Shown here: piece after piece, positions 57,122-64,000 of the stretch | Numbering within the stretch: the stretch's first letter is position 1 | How the letters are laid out: the number at the start of each line of letters is the position of its first letter | NCBI GenBank assembly: GCA_002344625.1 | Contig: DDUE01000005.1 | Span: 74,719 to 138,718 of the forward strand | Origin: Rhodocyclaceae bacterium UBA2346 | Lineage (GTDB): Bacteria; Pseudomonadota; Gammaproteobacteria; Burkholderiales; Rhodocyclaceae | Length of the DNA: 64,000 nt | Direction of reading: 5' to 3' | Position numbers and translations under genes: made by a program | Notes under the pieces: generated by a model | What the model saw: only the letters and a program-made list of their open reading frames with translations | Told to the model about the DNA's origin: nothing | The model's database searches: none

Positions 57122-57682
57122 TCAGGGCGTTCGCGCGATACGCTCATGCGCGAGGCGGGCGTTGCGTTGTTTGCGGCGTTTGAGAATCACGTTGATCCGC
57201 CATAGCAGCAGGACGCCGAAGTAGCCCAGTACTGCGGCAGTGATCGCCATGATCAATACGCCGAGCACGAGCGGTCGTCCGATGCCGGCCAGCCAATCGA
57301 GACTGCCCAGGACCCAACCGCTCGCCTCGAGCGTGCCCTCTTCGGGCAAACGCGGATCCGCAGCCGTACCGCTGGAAGGCAGGAGCCAGTTGCCCAGGCG
57401 ATAGGCAAGGTAATAGATCGGCCCGTAGGTGAAGGGGTTGCTCACCAGTGTCGCGATCGCGGCAACCCACAGGTTGGCGCGCGCCATGAGTGCCACCAGC
57501 GCTGCCGCGGGGATCTGCCCGACCGGCACCATGAAGCCGAGAAACGCGCCTATCGCTACCCCTTTTGCTACCGAGTTGCGGTTGACGCGCCACACGTCGG
57601 GATCATGAATGCGCGGCCCGAGCCAGCGCAGAAGGCGGCTCTGGACAATGGTCTCGCGCGTTGGCAGGAAGCGTTTGATCAT
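57122..57682 (-). CDS. DUF2062 membrane protein
   Basis: 186 aa. Three to four membrane helices: about 41-65 (VAIGAFLGFMVPVG), 70-95 (ALVALMARANLWVAAIATLVSNPFTYGP) and 140-165. The block NRNSVAKGVAIGAFLGF and LVSNPFTYGPIYYLAYRLG identify DUF2062. Function unknown; some members act beside glycosyltransferases. It sits 84 bp downstream of sixA. Confidence 0.88.
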   Translation of the reverse strand: MIKRFLPTRETIVQSRLLRWLGPRIHDPDVWRVNRNSVAKGVAIGAFLGFMVPVGQIPAAALVALMARANLWVAAIATLVSNPFTYGPIYYLAYRLGNWLLPSSGTAADPRLPEEGTLEASGWVLGSLDWLAGIGRPLVLGVLIMAITAAVLGYFGVLLLWRINVILKRRKQRNARLAHERIARTP

Positions 57683-57766
57683 CGGCGACTCGCAGTGCGG
57701 ATCCGAATATTACTCCGGATACGCGCACCAGGCCGAGCGGCCCGCGCACGTTCGCCATCCCGGCTT

Positions 57767-58219
57767 TCAGAGTGTGTCCGGCGAAGTCACCGAGCGGAGT
57801 ACGGTCTGGCTTTCGTCGTCGCGCACGCGGTTGGTGAACCACCACAGGGCGCCTTTCTTGATGGTCCAGTCGGCTTCGGTGCCGGAAAGCAGGAGCGCCG
57901 CGATGCGCCCCAGCGTCGGTTGATGGCCCACGATCAGGCAGGCGCCGTTGCCGTCGGGCCACCCGCTCGCGGCGATCAGATCGGCAACGCTGCCTTCCGG
58001 CCCGAGCGCGGTGACGATATCGAAGTCGTCGCTGAAGGCTGCGGCCGTCTGGCGCGTGCGCATGGTGGGGCTGGCCAGCACCTTGAGCCGTTTGGGCTTG
58101 TTCTGTGTGAGCCATTGGGCGACCTTGTTGGCCTGCTTCTGACCGCGCTCGGTCAGTTCGCGCAGGTGATCGGGCGGCCCGTCGACCGCTTCTGCATGAC
58201 GCCAAAGCAGCAGGTCCAT
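57767..58219 (-). CDS. sixA: Phosphohistidine phosphatase SixA-like
   Basis: 150 aa from ATG 58219, with AGGA 9-10 nt upstream. Histidine phosphatase fold: DLLLWRHAEA (catalytic His 8), ASPTMRTRQTAAAF, CLIVGHQPTLGRIAALL (second His). SixA removes phosphate from HPr-like phosphohistidine proteins such as NPr/PtsO and ArcB. Its partner is not in the window. Next to the CYTH-CHAD gene; CHAD and SixA proteins are often neighbours in bacteria. Confidence 0.9.
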   Translation of the reverse strand: MDLLLWRHAEAVDGPPDHLRELTERGQKQANKVAQWLTQNKPKRLKVLASPTMRTRQTAAAFSDDFDIVTALGPEGSVADLIAASGWPDGNGACLIVGHQPTLGRIAALLLSGTEADWTIKKGALWWFTNRVRDDESQTVLRSVTSPDTL

Positions 58220-58325
58220 GTACTCGTCCTCGCCTAAAACCCCTGATTCTGTCTTCATTCGATTACGTGTGTGTGACAAGTGTCGGCGCCTGCGGGTTCG
58301 TCGCTTCGATTCGCGGTGTCAATGT

Positions 58326-59867
58326 TCATTTGCGGGCTCGGCTTTTCGAACGCTTCGTGTCGGTGTGTTTCCATGGCGCAGTTTCCCACAGAAGCGGTGC
58401 GAGGTCGGCAATGGCGCGGCGGCACATCCTGGCGTAGCGGGGGCCGTGCCAGCCGCAGGCAAAGCCGGCCGCAGCGCTCAACTGCGGTTCGTCCCCTGCC
58501 CAGGCCGCCAGGCGCCCGCGCGCCACATCCAGGTCGTTCACAAAGCCGAGCGCATTCTGCGCCTCGGCAAGCGCTTTGATATAACGCCGGGTGCTGCGCT
58601 CGCGCATGAGCGGCGCGAAGAACTCGATGCCATAGCGCAATTCCTTCAACACGATTCGTAATTCATGCAACTTTGCCGGAACCAGATCGCGGGCAGCCGT
58701 GTGTCTGCGGCGTATCTTCTTGCGCAGCCGGGCGAGTTGCAGACGGGCGAATAGCCCGAGGTCGGCCGCGCCGATCAGGTTGTTGGTGGGCAGTGAATGG
58801 AGCGCCGCGGTCAGATCGATCAGCAGACGTCCCTGTTCGGCCGGATCGAGACGTTTGCGGGCGTCCACGCGCGCTGCGTCGCGCGCCGTGCGCACGATGC
58901 CTTGCAGCCGGGCGAGCGCGGCATCCTCTTCCGGGGTCGAGCCCGCGACCGGTGCCAGGATCTCATCGTAGAGGACATCCAGATCGCGCGCGTCGCCGAA
59001 GCGATTGGCATTGTCGCGCAGGCGGGCCGACCATTCGGCAGCGAACTCGGGTGGGAGAGCGGGGCCGAACAGCTTCAGCAGCGAACGTAGGCGGCGCTGC
59101 GAGACCCGCAACTGATGTATGAACTCGGGGTTGTCACTGAGGGCGGCGCCGGCTGCGTTGGCCTGCCATTGGTGGATACAGGAAAAGGCCAGTGCGGCGA
59201 AAGCCTCGACCGGCGTTTGCGCCGCGTCGATGCGCGACGCCGCCGCGCGCGCCGGTTGCCGTTCTTGTCCGAGGTGCAGGCGGTAGCCGCGTTCGGCCTT
59301 GCTCATGTCGCTGGGCAGGAGCGGGACGTCGGCGACCAGCTTGCGCGCGAGGAGGAGCAGGTCGAGCGGCGTGCCGTGCTCGAGTTCGAGCTCGAGTTCG
59401 CAGATCGGCTCGCTGTGTTCGCCAGCCACGATCTCGCCGACATCGATCATGATCAGGATGCTCGTTTTGCCGTCGGTGGCGTAGCGGCGGGTCTCGCGCC
59501 GGAAACGGGTCGAGAACACCGGAACCAGCTCGGGCGCCTGTTGGTCGAGGATCCCGCGCACCTTGGGGTCGTCGATCGCGCTGAAGTCGAACGCGCCGTC
59601 GAAGCTCTGTTCCCACTCAGGCCGGCTGCTGAGACCGCCCGTCGACTCGGCCGCGCACTTCACGGTCTGTAGCCAGGTTCTACCCTGGCGGCGGGTACGC
59701 ACGGCGATCTTCAGCGTTTTCAGCGCGAGGTCTTCGCTGTCGTAGTAGGTATTCTCGAGTGTGACGGCGTTGCCAAGCTTTGGTGCGTCCGCCACGATCG
59801 GATGACGGCGCAACATGGGCAGGGCGGAGCGTGGGAGTTCCAGCTTGAGTTCTATTTCGCGGCTCAT
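58326..59867 (-). CDS. ygiF: CYTH-CHAD protein (inorganic triphosphatase, YgiF-like)
   Basis: 513 aa from ATG 59867 (MSREIELKLEL). N-terminal CYTH domain (about 1-200) opens with the ExExK motif EIELK and continues with VRTRRQGRTWLQTVK and LELELEHGTP; C-terminal CHAD domain (about 225-500) with HQLRVSQRRLRSLLKLF, RDARDLDVLYDE-type and LHELRIVLKELRYGIEFF segments. E. coli YgiF of the same layout is an inorganic triphosphatase and is also next to glnE. CHAD domains bind polyphosphate. Confidence 0.94.
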   Translation of the reverse strand: MSREIELKLELPRSALPMLRRHPIVADAPKLGNAVTLENTYYDSEDLALKTLKIAVRTRRQGRTWLQTVKCAAESTGGLSSRPEWEQSFDGAFDFSAIDDPKVRGILDQQAPELVPVFSTRFRRETRRYATDGKTSILIMIDVGEIVAGEHSEPICELELELEHGTPLDLLLLARKLVADVPLLPSDMSKAERGYRLHLGQERQPARAAASRIDAAQTPVEAFAALAFSCIHQWQANAAGAALSDNPEFIHQLRVSQRRLRSLLKLFGPALPPEFAAEWSARLRDNANRFGDARDLDVLYDEILAPVAGSTPEEDAALARLQGIVRTARDAARVDARKRLDPAEQGRLLIDLTAALHSLPTNNLIGAADLGLFARLQLARLRKKIRRRHTAARDLVPAKLHELRIVLKELRYGIEFFAPLMRERSTRRYIKALAEAQNALGFVNDLDVARGRLAAWAGDEPQLSAAAGFACGWHGPRYARMCRRAIADLAPLLWETAPWKHTDTKRSKSRARK

Positions 59868-59880
59868 TGATGACCATGTT

Positions 59881-59947
59881 TGGTGCATGGTTTTGCACCA
59901 GAATTGGGATAATTCCCGATTCTAGCCTTCGCCCGCGAAACTGTCAT
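59881..59947 (-). promoter_or_regulatory. Strong promoter with overlapping palindrome for the CYTH-CHAD gene
   Basis: On the minus strand a -35 ATGACA (59947-59942) and a -10 TAGAAT (59924-59919) are 17 bp apart, each one or two mismatches from consensus. A near-palindrome at 59901-59922 (GAAT-T-GGGA-TAAT-TCCC-G-ATTC) overlaps the -10 and start site. Then comes a 7-bp hairpin TGGTGCA/TGCACCA (59881-59900) in the leader, ending 13 nt before the ATG. Confidence 0.6.
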
Positions 59948-60008
59948 GCCGCAGATTATTACGTAAATATTTCATTAATATCGAAAACTGCCGTTGGTGA
60001 AGCACCAC

Positions 60009-62693
60009 TCAGGCCTCGCCGAAAACCGCCTGCCAGAGCTGTTTGACCGGCTCGGCCGCATCGGCCGCTTCGGCGAGGTCGATGCGCGAAGACAGGCCGT
60101 TGAGCCGTTGACGGTGTTGCAGATGGCGCATGTGCCGATAGCTGTCGCCGCATGTCGTGGCCAGCTCGAGCGGTATCAGGCCAAGCCCGCCGGCGATTTT
60201 CAGCAGGGCGATGTTGCCGAGGTTGCCGGTCAGGCTCGGATGTTGGCGCGCGTTGCCGAGCACCAGGTACTGAACCAGGAACTCGACGTCGATCAATCCG
60301 CCCGCATCGTGCTTGAGATCGAAAAGGCCGCGCTTGCCCGGGTTCGCATCGCGCATCTTGCGGCGCATTGCGACCACTTCGGCACGCAGCGTTGCGGGGT
60401 CGCGCTCCTGACACAGGACGTCGCAGCGAATCTGCTCGAATGCGTCGCCGATCGTCCGGTCGCCCGCGGCGAAACGGGCCCGGGTCAGCGCCTGGTGCTC
60501 CCATACCCAGGCGCTTTCGAGCTGGTACTTGCGAAAGGCTTCGACAGAGCAGGCCAGCAGGCCCGAGTCTCCGTTCGGGCGCAGCCGAAGATCGGTTTCG
60601 AACAGCACCCCGGCCGCGGTCTGGCTCGATAGCCAGGTGTTCAGGCGCTGGGCAAAGCGCGAGTAGAGTTCGAGCGCCTCGGGCGCGTCGTCATCGAACA
60701 CGAACACGATATCGAGGTCGGAGGCGTAGCCCAGTTCCTTGCCGCCCAGCTTGCCGTACGCGATGACTGCGAAGCGGGGCGTATCGCGGTGGCGGTTTTT
60801 GATCTTGCGCCATGCCAGCGGCAGCGCGAGTTCCAGGACCAGGTCGGCCAGTGCCGAAAGGTGGTCGGCGAGCCGCTCGACCGTGAGCTTGCCGGCGATG
60901 TCCTGGGTCAGCAGTCTGAATACCTGGGCATGATGTTGTTCGCGCATCATGTCCATCTGATGTTCCATGTCGGGTTCGATCGCGTCGAGATGCTCGGCCA
61001 ATTCGCTACGAAAGCGTGCCCAGTCGGGCTCCACGTCGAGGTGGCGGTCGTCGAGAAGTTCGTCGAGCAGGATCGGATGGCGGGTCAGATACTGTGCTGC
61101 CCAGCGCGAGGCGCCCATCAGGTCGGTCACCCGGCGCAAGGCCTGCGGATACTGTTGCAGCAGGGCAAGGTAGGCGCCGCGGCGGCTGATCGCTTCGAGC
61201 AGGTCGAAGCAGCGCGCCAGGGTCTCGTCGGGTCCGGGAGTGTCCGCCGCGGCTTCGATGATGCGCGGAACGAGCGCGTCGAGGCGGCTGCGGCTGCGAT
61301 TGGGGAGCTGCTGGTAGCGGGCGGAATCGTGAAAGGCGGCGAGACGGCGCGCCGCCGCGGCCGGGTCTGTGTAGCCCAGGCGCGCGAGTTCGGGGTCGAC
61401 GGTGGTGGCGCCGCCGGCGCTGGTCCACATTTCGTCGAGTGCATGCCGCTCTTCGCTCGGATCGCTGAAGACGTCGACGAAGTGTCGGCTCACCGTGCAG
61501 CGATGCGCATCGAGCGCTGCGATGAAAGCGTCGGTAGACGGGTAGGCCATCCCGCGCGCGATGCGCTCGAGATCGTCGTGCCCGGCGGGCAGGTCATGGG
61601 TCTGGGCGTCGTCTAGATACTGCAGTCGATGCTCGACCCGGCGTAGGAAATCGTAGGCATTGCTCAGTTCGGAGACCGCGTCGAGGGTCAGGATTCCGCG
61701 CTCCGCCAGCAGGCCGAGCACTTTCAGCGTGGGGCGTACCTGCAATTCGCGGTCGCGCCCGCCGCGGATCAACTGAAACACCTGGGCGAGGAATTCGATT
61801 TCGCGGATGCCGCCCGGACCGAGCTTGACATTGTGGGCACGGTCGCGCCGCTCCACTTCGCGGCGGATCTGCTGGTGCAGGTCGCGCATCGCGTTGATCG
61901 CGCCGAAATCCAGATACTTGCGGAACACGAACGGGCGGGCGATCTTCTCGAGTTCGAGGTGGCGTTCGCCATTGAGTACCCGCGCCTTGATCCACGCGTA
62001 ACGCTCCCACTCGCGGCCCTGGGTGATGAAGTAGTCTTCGAGCATGTCGAAGGAACACACCAGCGGCCCGGAGTCGCCATTCGGCCGCAGGCGCATGTCC
62101 ACCCTGAAGACTTGCCCGTGCTCGGTGACTTCCGCAAGCGTCTTGATGATGCGCTTGCCCAGGCGCTCGAAGAACTCGAAGTTGCTGATGACCTTGGCGC
62201 CACCGGTGTCGCCGTCCTCCGGGTAGACGAAGATCAGGTCGATGTCGGAAGATACGTTCAGTTCGCGTCCGCCCAGCTTGCCCATGCCCACGATCAGGAG
62301 TTCCTGAACCCAGCCGGACTCGGACAGCGGGGCGCCGTGCCGGCGCACCAGGCCTTCGCGCGCGGCGTCATGGGCGAACACGATCGCGGTTTCGGCGAGG
62401 AGCGTCATGGTTTCGGTCACTTCGGCCAGGTTGGCGGCGCCCGTGAGGTCGCGCACCATGATGTGGGTGATCACCCAGGTGCGCAGGTGGCGCAGTATGG
62501 CCGGCAGCGTGTCCTCGGTGGGCGCGCGTGCTTCGATGAAAGCGCGCATCATGGATGCATCCAGCGGTGTTCCGAGCGTTGCCCGCAACTGGGCTTCGAG
62601 CCAGGGGCGGCTGTCGAGCATTCTGGTCAGAAAGCGCGACAGCGTCCGTGCTTGGCTGATCGGGTCAGCGGTTTGTGAGGATTCGCAAGACAT
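60009..62693 (-). CDS. glnE: Glutamine synthetase adenylyltransferase/deadenylase
   Basis: 894 aa, a little shorter than E. coli GlnE (946). Two nucleotidyltransferase domains. The N-terminal deadenylase has GMGKLGGRELNVSSDIDLIFVY; the C-terminal adenylyltransferase has YGKLGGKELGYASDLDIVFVFDDD. Both Asp pairs are intact. The linker has GPGGIREIEFLAQVFQL, also a family mark, and its equivalent GGLIDVEFLVQYLVL near the end. It adjusts glutamine synthetase activity under PII control. The downstream CYTH-CHAD gene is on the same strand with its own likely promoter; yhdP is divergent. Confidence 0.98.
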   Translation of the reverse strand: MSCESSQTADPISQARTLSRFLTRMLDSRPWLEAQLRATLGTPLDASMMRAFIEARAPTEDTLPAILRHLRTWVITHIMVRDLTGAANLAEVTETMTLLAETAIVFAHDAAREGLVRRHGAPLSESGWVQELLIVGMGKLGGRELNVSSDIDLIFVYPEDGDTGGAKVISNFEFFERLGKRIIKTLAEVTEHGQVFRVDMRLRPNGDSGPLVCSFDMLEDYFITQGREWERYAWIKARVLNGERHLELEKIARPFVFRKYLDFGAINAMRDLHQQIRREVERRDRAHNVKLGPGGIREIEFLAQVFQLIRGGRDRELQVRPTLKVLGLLAERGILTLDAVSELSNAYDFLRRVEHRLQYLDDAQTHDLPAGHDDLERIARGMAYPSTDAFIAALDAHRCTVSRHFVDVFSDPSEERHALDEMWTSAGGATTVDPELARLGYTDPAAAARRLAAFHDSARYQQLPNRSRSRLDALVPRIIEAAADTPGPDETLARCFDLLEAISRRGAYLALLQQYPQALRRVTDLMGASRWAAQYLTRHPILLDELLDDRHLDVEPDWARFRSELAEHLDAIEPDMEHQMDMMREQHHAQVFRLLTQDIAGKLTVERLADHLSALADLVLELALPLAWRKIKNRHRDTPRFAVIAYGKLGGKELGYASDLDIVFVFDDDAPEALELYSRFAQRLNTWLSSQTAAGVLFETDLRLRPNGDSGLLACSVEAFRKYQLESAWVWEHQALTRARFAAGDRTIGDAFEQIRCDVLCQERDPATLRAEVVAMRRKMRDANPGKRGLFDLKHDAGGLIDVEFLVQYLVLGNARQHPSLTGNLGNIALLKIAGGLGLIPLELATTCGDSYRHMRHLQHRQRLNGLSSRIDLAEAADAAEPVKQLWQAVFGEA

Positions 62694-62843
62694 GGCGGTT
62701 GTTTCCCTGATCCATTGCTAGAATGCGCGACCTGCATGACGCTCCTGGCGTCTGGTGACGCGAGACCGGGTCGCGGACAGTCGTGATTGTAGCGAAGCCG
62801 GGGTCCATTCCGATGCAATAAGGTGCGGGTCGAGCGTCTGCAA

Positions 62844-64000
62844 ATGAACAACAATCCACAGCCTGCCGCCGTGCCCGAGGAGCGGGCGCCCGCTTCCGGG
62901 CGTGCGCCCGCGGGGCGTGCCGGACGTGTTGTCCTTGCGGCGCTGATCGTCGCGGCCGCGTTGCTGCTGGTCGTTCGCGCTTTGCTCGTTCCGGCCGTGG
63001 ACCGATTTCGTCCCGACCTGATCGCGATGCTCGAGCGTTCGACCGGGCTGCAGGTGGCGGTGGAGCAACTCTCGGCCGAATGGACAGGGCTGCGCCCGCG
63101 CGTGCGCCTGAGCGGCCTCGCCGTTCGCGATCAGCGGGGGGGAGCGGTCTTCAGCCTCGCGGCGGTCGAGGGCACGCTCGCCTGGTCGTCCTTGCTGCGG
63201 GCGCGTCCGGTGTTTCACCGGCTCGTCGTGCTTGCCCCCGAGCTCGCGGTGACCCGCACGGCCGCGGGTGAGCTGATCGTGGGCGGGGTGCCGATCGAGT
63301 TGGGGCGCGACGAGCGGCGATCCGGGCTTGGCGATTGGTTGTCGCTCCAGCATGAGGTGATCCTGCGTGGTGCCGCGCTGCAATGGGTAGACGAGGCCCG
63401 TGGCGCGCCTGCGCTCGAGCTGCGCGGCGTCGAAATGCGTTTGCTCAACCTGCGCGGGCGCCACCGTCTTGGAATCGTGGCCGAACCCCCGCGTGAGCTT
63501 GCGGGCAGGTTCGAGGCGCGTGCCGACCTGGTGCGCTCCGCCGGTGAAACCGGCTGGCAGGCGGTGGGTGGTCGGCTGTTCGTCGCGATCGACGATGGGG
63601 TGCTCGGTGCGTGGCGACCATGGTTGGATTACCCGGTCCCCGTCGATGGTTTCGGCAACCTGCGTGCCTGGTTCGACATCGACAGGGGGTGGGCGGTCGG
63701 TTTCACGAGCCGTTTCGCGCTGGTCCAGGTAAGGACCACACTGGGTGCCGATCTCCCGGAACTCAGCTTGGCCGAGGCCGAGGGGCGCATCGATGTGGCG
63801 CACGATGCCGAGACTTCATCGGTGTCGGTACGAGGGCTCAAGCTCGAAGTGGCCGGCCGCGAACCGATCGGCAGCACCGATATCGACTTTGAACGCCGTG
63901 GCGAGGCGGGGCGCGAGGGCGGTCGGTTCGCGCTCAACTGGATCGATTTCAGCGCGGTGGCGGCACTCGCCGCCCACCTGCCGCTCGACTCACAGCTGCG
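62844..64000 (+). CDS. yhdP: YhdP family protein (AsmA-like), 5' part
   Basis: The first ~385 codons are present; the gene continues past the right edge. Start MNNNPQPAAVPEE at ATG 62844; a GTG at 62823 is also in frame. A membrane anchor at about 25-48 (GRVVLAALIVAAALLLVV) leads into an AsmA-type periplasmic chain: DRFRPDLIAMLERSTGLQVAVEQLSAEWTGLRPRVRLSGLAVRD. YhdP proteins are thought to help move phospholipids to the outer membrane. YhdP next to glnE, divergent, is common in betaproteobacteria. Confidence 0.9.
   Translation, partial: MNNNPQPAAVPEERAPASGRAPAGRAGRVVLAALIVAAALLLVVRALLVPAVDRFRPDLIAMLERSTGLQVAVEQLSAEWTGLRPRVRLSGLAVRDQRGGAVFSLAAVEGTLAWSSLLRARPVFHRLVVLAPELAVTRTAAGELIVGGVPIELGRDERRSGLGDWLSLQHEVILRGAALQWVDEARGAPALELRGVEMRLLNLRGRHRLGIVAEPPRELAGRFEARADLVRSAGETGWQAVGGRLFVAIDDGVLGAWRPWLDYPVPVDGFGNLRAWFDIDRGWAVGFTSRFALVQVRTTLGADLPELSLAEAEGRIDVAHDAETSSVSVRGLKLEVAGREPIGSTDIDFERRGEAGREGGRFALNWIDFSAVAALAAHLPLDSQL

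Overview
The window is a dense stretch of a high-GC betaproteobacterial chromosome, probably Rhodocyclales/Zoogloeaceae-like; species cannot be named from the sequence alone. The main evidence is gene order: tkt-gap-epd with a class I phosphoribulokinase, cytochrome c4 / engB / hemB, ribD-nrdR-glyA, pmbA / darP (yjgA), and glnE next to a CYTH-CHAD protein and a YhdP protein. No tRNA, rRNA, insertion sequence, prophage, CRISPR array or toxin cassette was found. Codon and base use look uniform. Both ends cut through genes: epd at the left and yhdP at the right.

Layout. 1-5.7 kb (minus): sugar-phosphate enzymes, namely E4P dehydrogenase (partial), GAPDH, transketolase and phosphoribulokinase, then a small unknown protein and an IMPase-family phosphatase. 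5.8-12.2 kb (plus): rsmE, polyphosphate:AMP phosphotransferase, argA, a PAS-PAS-GGDEF protein, yggX and an unknown. 12.3-20.3 kb: phoU, rpiA, moeA, a DUF455 ferritin-like protein, cytochrome c4, engB, hemB, a HAD phosphatase and bioC. 20.4-28.4 kb: comF, trmL, gpsA, an SH3 protein, secB, grxC, rhodanese, an ArsR regulator, gpmA, envC and ctpA, a local order that resembles the E. coli envC-gpmM-yibN-grxC-secB-gpsA region. 28.5-32.3 kb: moeB, ribD, nrdR, glyA. 32.4-36.6 kb: a TRAP transporter related to the 2-oxoacid system TakPQM, translationally coupled to a histidine phosphatase. 36.8-44.1 kb: pmbA, darP, mog, msrQ, msrP, DAHP synthase, dinB, cobalamin adenosyltransferase. 44.4-51.3 kb: alaS, phosphomanno/glucomutase, a YheT hydrolase, an NTF2-like protein, a zinc-finger protein, ilvE. 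51.5-64 kb: a large choice-of-anchor-I lipoprotein, nudJ, a secreted unknown, mnmA, a helical unknown, DUF2062, sixA, CYTH-CHAD, glnE and partial yhdP.

How genes may work together. PRK, GAPDH, transketolase and RpiA cover much of the regenerative part of the Calvin cycle, although RuBisCO is not in view. MoeA, MoeB and Mog supply or insert molybdenum cofactor, which the MsrP sulfoxide reductase needs. Pap, PhoU, CHAD and SixA form a loose phosphate/polyphosphate theme. YibN-type rhodanese, Grx3 and an ArsR protein with the cysteine pattern of BigR/YgaV suggest a sulfane-sulfur or redox response unit.

I did not find a clearly new multi-gene system. The most notable signals are non-coding: strong U-less hairpins at several operon junctions (gap-epd, tkt-gap, glyA-nrdR, dctP-dctQ, alaS/pgm), a structured leader before hemB, a hairpin that would bury the ribosome site of the 51.5-kb lipoprotein (whose best start codon is an ATT), a branched inverted repeat at 53.45-53.52 kb, and a near-consensus promoter with an overlapping palindrome before the CYTH-CHAD gene.
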